From Alphaproteobacteria bacterium (GTDB lineage Bacteria > Pseudomonadota > Alphaproteobacteria > Rhizobiales > Devosiaceae), in contig JAJRRJ010000050.1 of the NCBI GenBank assembly GCA_024279575.1, positions 1-7,458 of the forward strand: a stretch of DNA of 7,458 bases, given 5' to 3'. This document shows positions 6,514 to 7,458 of the stretch, piece by piece. The position numbers were made by a program, and so were the translations under genes. Every line of letters starts with the position of its first letter. Positions within the stretch are counted from its first letter, which is position 1. Under the pieces are notes generated by a model. It was not told the DNA's origin. It made no database searches and saw only the letters and a list, made by a program, of their open reading frames with translations.

Positions 6514-7446
6514 ATGCAAGTGAAAAATATCAATACTCATTTTTTTTGCCTTGATATGGGGGGGACTGGCACACGCGGTGTGTTGTTTGATTTCGAAGGA
6601 AATGAGCTTGCTCGAGCCGTTGGAAAAGCGGGGGCATTGTCCCTTGGCGCGCAGCAATCGTTTAACGCAATCAGCGATATTTGGGACAAAGTATGCCTGA
6701 CCAGTGGGCATAATTCAAAAAACACCAGTTGCGTAAATATCGCTCTTGGGATTGCGGGATCCGGATTAAAAAAACAAACAGAACATCTACGCCAATTGTT
6801 AAGTCAGTTTAGCAATGTGGTGATTACCGGGGATGGATATGGGGCATTGATTGCCGCAAGCAAGGGGAAACCGGGGGCACTGATTTCGGTCGGAACGGGT
6901 GTTGGCGCGCTCAGGCTTGGGAGCGATGGCAAAACCATGGCCGTCAGTTCATGGGGCTTTCCGGCTGGAGACAAGGGCGGTGGCGCATGGCTTGGCCTGA
7001 CCCTGTTTAGTGATTTTCTAAACGCCATGGACATGATATTTTCAGCACCTCCCATTCCTCTAACTCTTATGGATCAAATAAAAGAAATCACTGGAAAAAA
7101 CACTCAAAGCATTATGGGATGGCAACAAAACGCCCGCCCCGGAGATTTTGGCAAGCTTGCGCCAATAATCGTTGCGGGGGCCAAGGAAGGCGATACTTAT
7201 TGCCAGGGCCTGTTAAACAAGGCAGCCCGCCATATTGCCCGCATTGCACAAACACTACAATCAGAGGAGACAAAAACCATTTTCCTGTCTGGTGGGTTGG
7301 GGCCTGTTCTATATCCCTATTGCTTGAAAAGCACGCCGGGTATTGACTGGTGCTTGAGCGAAGCTGACCCAATAAACGGGGTTTTTTTGGTAGCCAGCGG
7401 GCAAGCCCCGCCACTGCAATTGATGGTGCGCCCTGGGCTGAAATAA
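6514..7446 (+). CDS. BadF/BadG/BcrA/BcrD-family kinase, likely amino-sugar (GlcNAc/MurNAc) kinase
   Basis: This is a 310-aa sugar kinase of the ASKHA superfamily, the group containing N-acetylglucosamine kinase, glucosamine kinase and the Clostridium MurK N-acetylmuramate/N-acetylglucosamine kinase. Motifs are in order: phosphate-1 LDMGGTGTRGVLFD at 13-26, a probable catalytic Asp107 in ITGDGYGAL, phosphate-2 ISVGTGVGAL at 124-133, the glycine-rich AGDKGGGAWLG at 151-161, and the adenosine motif IFLSGGLGP at 256-264. The length is normal and the TAA stop is intact. The two CxxC cysteine pairs of the activator branch (benzoyl- or hydroxyacyl-CoA dehydratase activators) are not seen, which favours a sugar kinase. 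It is transcribed divergently from murQ, with which it would form a pathway: phosphorylation at O6 followed by ether cleavage. Substrate choice between N-acetylmuramic acid, N-acetylglucosamine and glucosamine cannot be settled from sequence. Confidence 0.88.
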   Translation: MQVKNINTHFFCLDMGGTGTRGVLFDFEGNELARAVGKAGALSLGAQQSFNAISDIWDKVCLTSGHNSKNTSCVNIALGIAGSGLKKQTEHLRQLLSQFSNVVITGDGYGALIAASKGKPGALISVGTGVGALRLGSDGKTMAVSSWGFPAGDKGGGAWLGLTLFSDFLNAMDMIFSAPPIPLTLMDQIKEITGKNTQSIMGWQQNARPGDFGKLAPIIVAGAKEGDTYCQGLLNKAARHIARIAQTLQSEETKTIFLSGGLGPVLYPYCLKSTPGIDWCLSEADPINGVFLVASGQAPPLQLMVRPGLK

Positions 7447-7458
7447 AAATGCGCTCAA

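Noticed and set aside
6321..6711. Minus-strand open frames in the divergent spacer and opposite the kinase start.
   Set aside because: They have no family resemblance and no convincing ribosome binding site, and they conflict with the kinase gene. The AT-rich spacer simply lacks stops in those frames.
6514..7446. Kinase-like gene as an activator of a benzoyl-CoA or hydroxyacyl-CoA dehydratase.
   Set aside because: The superfamily includes such activators, but their paired cluster-binding cysteines are not seen and the neighbours are all sugar genes.
7447..7458. ATG at 7449 as the start of another plus-strand gene.
   Set aside because: Only three codons are visible and there is no ribosome binding site, so it cannot be supported from this window.

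Overview
This window looks like one compact sugar-salvage locus from an alphaproteobacterium. The basis is the MalK/UgpC-type ABC importer operon interleaved with a Gfo/Idh/MocA oxidoreductase, the rhizobial flavour of the MurQ signature (RLGAGTSQK, DGIELTPTFGWP), and moderate GC with AT-rich spacers. I cannot name a genus. No rRNA, tRNA, CRISPR array or mobile element is visible.

Layout. A six-gene run lies on the minus strand and reads from about 6302 down to 16: MurQ etherase (5367-6302), periplasmic sugar-binding protein (4030-5283), inner-membrane permease 1 (3011-3949), permease 2 (2155-3000), Gfo/Idh oxidoreductase (1094-2158) and ATPase subunit (16-1092). The last four genes are spaced by 10, -4 and 1 nt, so they are very likely co-transcribed. 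The two wider gaps, 83 nt after murQ and 80 nt after the binding-protein gene, each contain or border an inverted repeat. A BadF/BcrA-type sugar kinase (6514-7446) is divergently transcribed on the plus strand. The roughly 210-bp spacer between murQ and the kinase is the control region and carries repeated TTGGTA and TGTTAACTT motifs.

How the genes may work together (inference). The binding protein and two permeases, powered by the ATPase, would import an amino sugar. The kinase would phosphorylate it. MurQ would remove the D-lactyl ether from N-acetylmuramic acid 6-phosphate to give N-acetylglucosamine 6-phosphate. The oxidoreductase is the unexplained member. If correct, this is a PTS-independent, ABC-type route for N-acetylmuramic acid (or a related peptidoglycan fragment) in which a BadF-family kinase replaces the phosphorylating PTS of enterics or AnmK. 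No nagA, nagB, anmK or transcriptional regulator is inside the window. Nothing is annotated in the last 12 bases or the first 15.
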